7,366 bases of DNA. It comes from an uncultured Lachnospiraceae bacterium. GTDB lineage: Bacteria; Bacillota; Clostridia; Lachnospirales; Lachnospiraceae. Where the stretch lies: positions 1 to 7,366 of the forward strand of contig CADCPJ010000325.1 of assembly GCA_902803245.1 (NCBI GenBank), read 5' to 3'. The position numbers were made by a program, and so were the translations under genes. This document shows, in pieces, positions 6,016-7,366 of this stretch (its first letter is position 1; the number at the start of each line of letters is the position of its first letter). The notes below the pieces were generated by a model. It had not been told where the DNA came from, made no database searches, and saw only the letters and a list, made by a program, of their open reading frames with translations.

Positions 6016-7366
6016 ATGGGAGACTTGGACAGCATAAAAAACACGATTGACCGCGTCTCGGACGTCGTCGACGAGGCGATTCGCTCCAACGATTACACGG
6101 ACCTGAGCCGCCAGATCGGCGGACTTATGAGAAATGCCACGGACGCCGCGCAGCGCATGGCCGCTTCCTTCGCGGAAGGGGTAAATGAGGCCTCGAAGAA
6201 GACGGAAGCGATGAAGGGGCAGCCCTACCGCGTGAAGACGCCGTCCCAGCAGATGCGGGAGGACGCCAGGAAGCGGTCGGAGGAGAGGAAGGCGCGGGAC
6301 GCCTATGAGGCGCAGTATTTCGCCAAACCGGAGGACGGCACGGGCGGAAAGGTCGCCCGGATTATCGGTGCTGCCGGGGCGGTGGTGTTCGGCGGGCTGA
6401 CCGTGATCCTCACCGCGGTCTCGGCTGCGTCCCACGGGATGCTGCTCGGAGTTATCACTTCGCCTCTGGCGGTGGTCACGGCAGTGGTCACGGCGGTGAG
6501 CTTTGCGATGATCTACTTCGGCGGGCGCTCCGTGAAGAAGACGGAGCACTTCAGGAAATACCGCAGCATTCTACTGCGGCGGATGTACGCGGATGTGAGC
6601 GACATTTCCAAAGAGACCGGCGTCCCGGAGAAGAAGGTCGTCTCCGAGCTGAAGGAGTTTACGAAGGAAGGGCTCATCCGGCAGGGGCATTTTGACGATC
6701 AGGAGAAGTGCTTCATCGCCTCCGACGAGCTCTACGAGCAGTACAGGGAGACATCGAAGCGGGCGCAGCAGCAGCGTGAGGCGGAGGAGATACGCAGGAA
6801 GCAGGCCGAGGCCGAGGAGAGCGCCTATTCCCCTGAGGTGCGGGAGCTTCTCGACAAGGGAAATGAATATATCCGCATGATTCACGAGGCCAACGACCGC
6901 ATCCCGGGCGAGGAGGTCACGGACAAGCTGAACCGCATGGAGACCATCACGAGACGGATCTTCGACGAGGTCCGGAACCGCCCGCAGCTAGCGGGAAGCT
7001 TAAATCTCTTCATGAACTATTATCTCCCGACCACGACGAAGCTCGTGAAAGCGTACGAGGAGATGGACTCCCAGCCGGTACAGGGAGAGAACATAAAGAG
7101 CGCGAAGAGGGAGATCGAGAATTCCCTGGATACGATAAATGACGCCTTCGAGAAGCTTCTCGACAGCTTCTTCCGAGATCAGGCGATGGACGTCTCGAGC
7201 GACATAAACGTCATGAAGATGATGATGAAGCAGGACGGCCTCACCGAGGACGACATGGCGGCAGCGGCGAGAAGGATGGCGGCGCAGAGCGCACAGGCAG
7301 CGCAGAGCGCACAGGCGGCACAGAGTGCACAGGCTATGCAGAGCGCGCAGGCTATGCAGAGTGCGC
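6016..7366 (+). CDS. xpaC: XpaC-family (5-bromo-4-chloroindolyl phosphate hydrolysis) membrane protein, 3' end outside window
   Basis: An open frame of 450 codons reaches the window end without a stop. GGAGG 5 nt upstream supports the ATG at 6016. Domains in order: a charged, largely helical N-terminus (1-112); two membrane helices at about 114-136 and 143-168, probably a hairpin; a winged-helix-like segment (about 183-243, DISKETGVPEKKVVSEL then EGLIRQGHFD); a charged linker (247-268); the XpaC domain (about 273-412, with LLDKGNEYI, IPGEEVTDKLNRME, NYYLPTTTKL, GENIKSAKREIENSLDTIN and MDVSSDINVM); and a C-terminal tail of hexapeptide repeats. XpaC was named for hydrolysis of an indolyl phosphate substrate in Bacillus. 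The biochemical role is poorly defined, and the gene is often followed by telA (toxic anion resistance), which may lie just beyond the window. It may be co-transcribed with the transporter pair 37 bp upstream. Family assignment is firm; function is not. Confidence 0.9.
   Translation, partial: MGDLDSIKNTIDRVSDVVDEAIRSNDYTDLSRQIGGLMRNATDAAQRMAASFAEGVNEASKKTEAMKGQPYRVKTPSQQMREDARKRSEERKARDAYEAQYFAKPEDGTGGKVARIIGAAGAVVFGGLTVILTAVSAASHGMLLGVITSPLAVVTAVVTAVSFAMIYFGGRSVKKTEHFRKYRSILLRRMYADVSDISKETGVPEKKVVSELKEFTKEGLIRQGHFDDQEKCFIASDELYEQYRETSKRAQQQREAEEIRRKQAEAEESAYSPEVRELLDKGNEYIRMIHEANDRIPGEEVTDKLNRMETITRRIFDEVRNRPQLAGSLNLFMNYYLPTTTKLVKAYEEMDSQPVQGENIKSAKREIENSLDTINDAFEKLLDSFFRDQAMDVSSDINVMKMMMKQDGLTEDDMAAAARRMAAQSAQAAQSAQAAQSAQAMQSAQAMQSA
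7279..7366 (+). repeat. 18-bp tandem repeat encoding a hexapeptide array
   Basis: Nearly five in-frame 18-bp units encode AAQSAQ three times (residues 422-439), then AMQSAQ and the start of another AMQSAQ, where the window stops. Units differ mainly at third codon positions, with GCA/GCG and AGC/AGT changes, and by an Ala-to-Met change in the last two. The array probably continues beyond the window. It forms an Ala/Gln/Ser-rich tail on the XpaC-family protein. Confidence 0.93.

Noticed and set aside
5965..6549. A 194-codon minus-strand frame opposite the XpaC gene
   Set aside because: The product is rich in Arg, His and Pro with no recognisable domain, and it is antisense to the well-supported XpaC frame.

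Overview
The window looks like chromosomal housekeeping DNA from a Gram-positive anaerobe of the class Clostridia, most likely a Lachnospiraceae-type organism with moderately high GC. This rests on the long-form hibernation factor, the SecA sequence type (an acidic insert after nucleotide-binding domain 1 and a C-terminal CxCx8CH zinc motif), the stand-alone three-domain S1 protein and the XpaC-family protein. The taxon is inferred from remembered family resemblance, not from a search. There is no phage, transposase, CRISPR array, tRNA or rRNA that I can support.

Layout: (1) 1-125: a strong hairpin terminator, which with its T-rich flank fits the end of the leftward hpf transcript. (2) 126-653, minus strand: hpf, the long ribosome hibernation factor. 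(3) 654-1068: a 415-bp divergent intergenic region. It holds a good extended -10 promoter for hpf at its left end, a good extended -10 promoter for secA at its right end, and between them four same-orientation GTGGAAAA motifs that resemble DnaA boxes. (4) 1069-3684, plus strand: secA, complete. (5) 3685-3764: a bidirectional 13-bp-stem terminator with REP-like character, plus three copies of an 11-bp repeat that overlap the stop codon of the next gene. (6) 3765-4844, minus strand: a ribosomal protein S1-type protein with three S1 domains, convergent with secA. (7) 4845-5224: a divergent control region with a weak promoter for the S1 gene, a perfect 9-bp inverted repeat on the -35 of a rightward promoter, and a 20-bp tandem array whose units each carry a Shine-Dalgarno-like AGGAAGG. 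The last unit supplies the ribosome binding site of the next gene. (8) 5225-5978, plus strand: two overlapping genes for four-helix small transporters of the drug/metabolite (EamA/SMR) superfamily, probably a heterodimer. (9) 6016-7366, plus strand: an XpaC-family membrane protein that runs off the window inside a tandem hexapeptide repeat.

How they fit together: hpf, secA and S1 belong to translation and protein export. The transporter pair and the XpaC protein are co-directional with no visible terminator between them and may form one operon with an unusual repetitive leader. The features most worth a second look are the Shine-Dalgarno repeat leader, the repetitive XpaC tail, the DnaA-box-like cluster between hpf and secA, and the altered hpf-secA order (divergent, with no prfB after secA).
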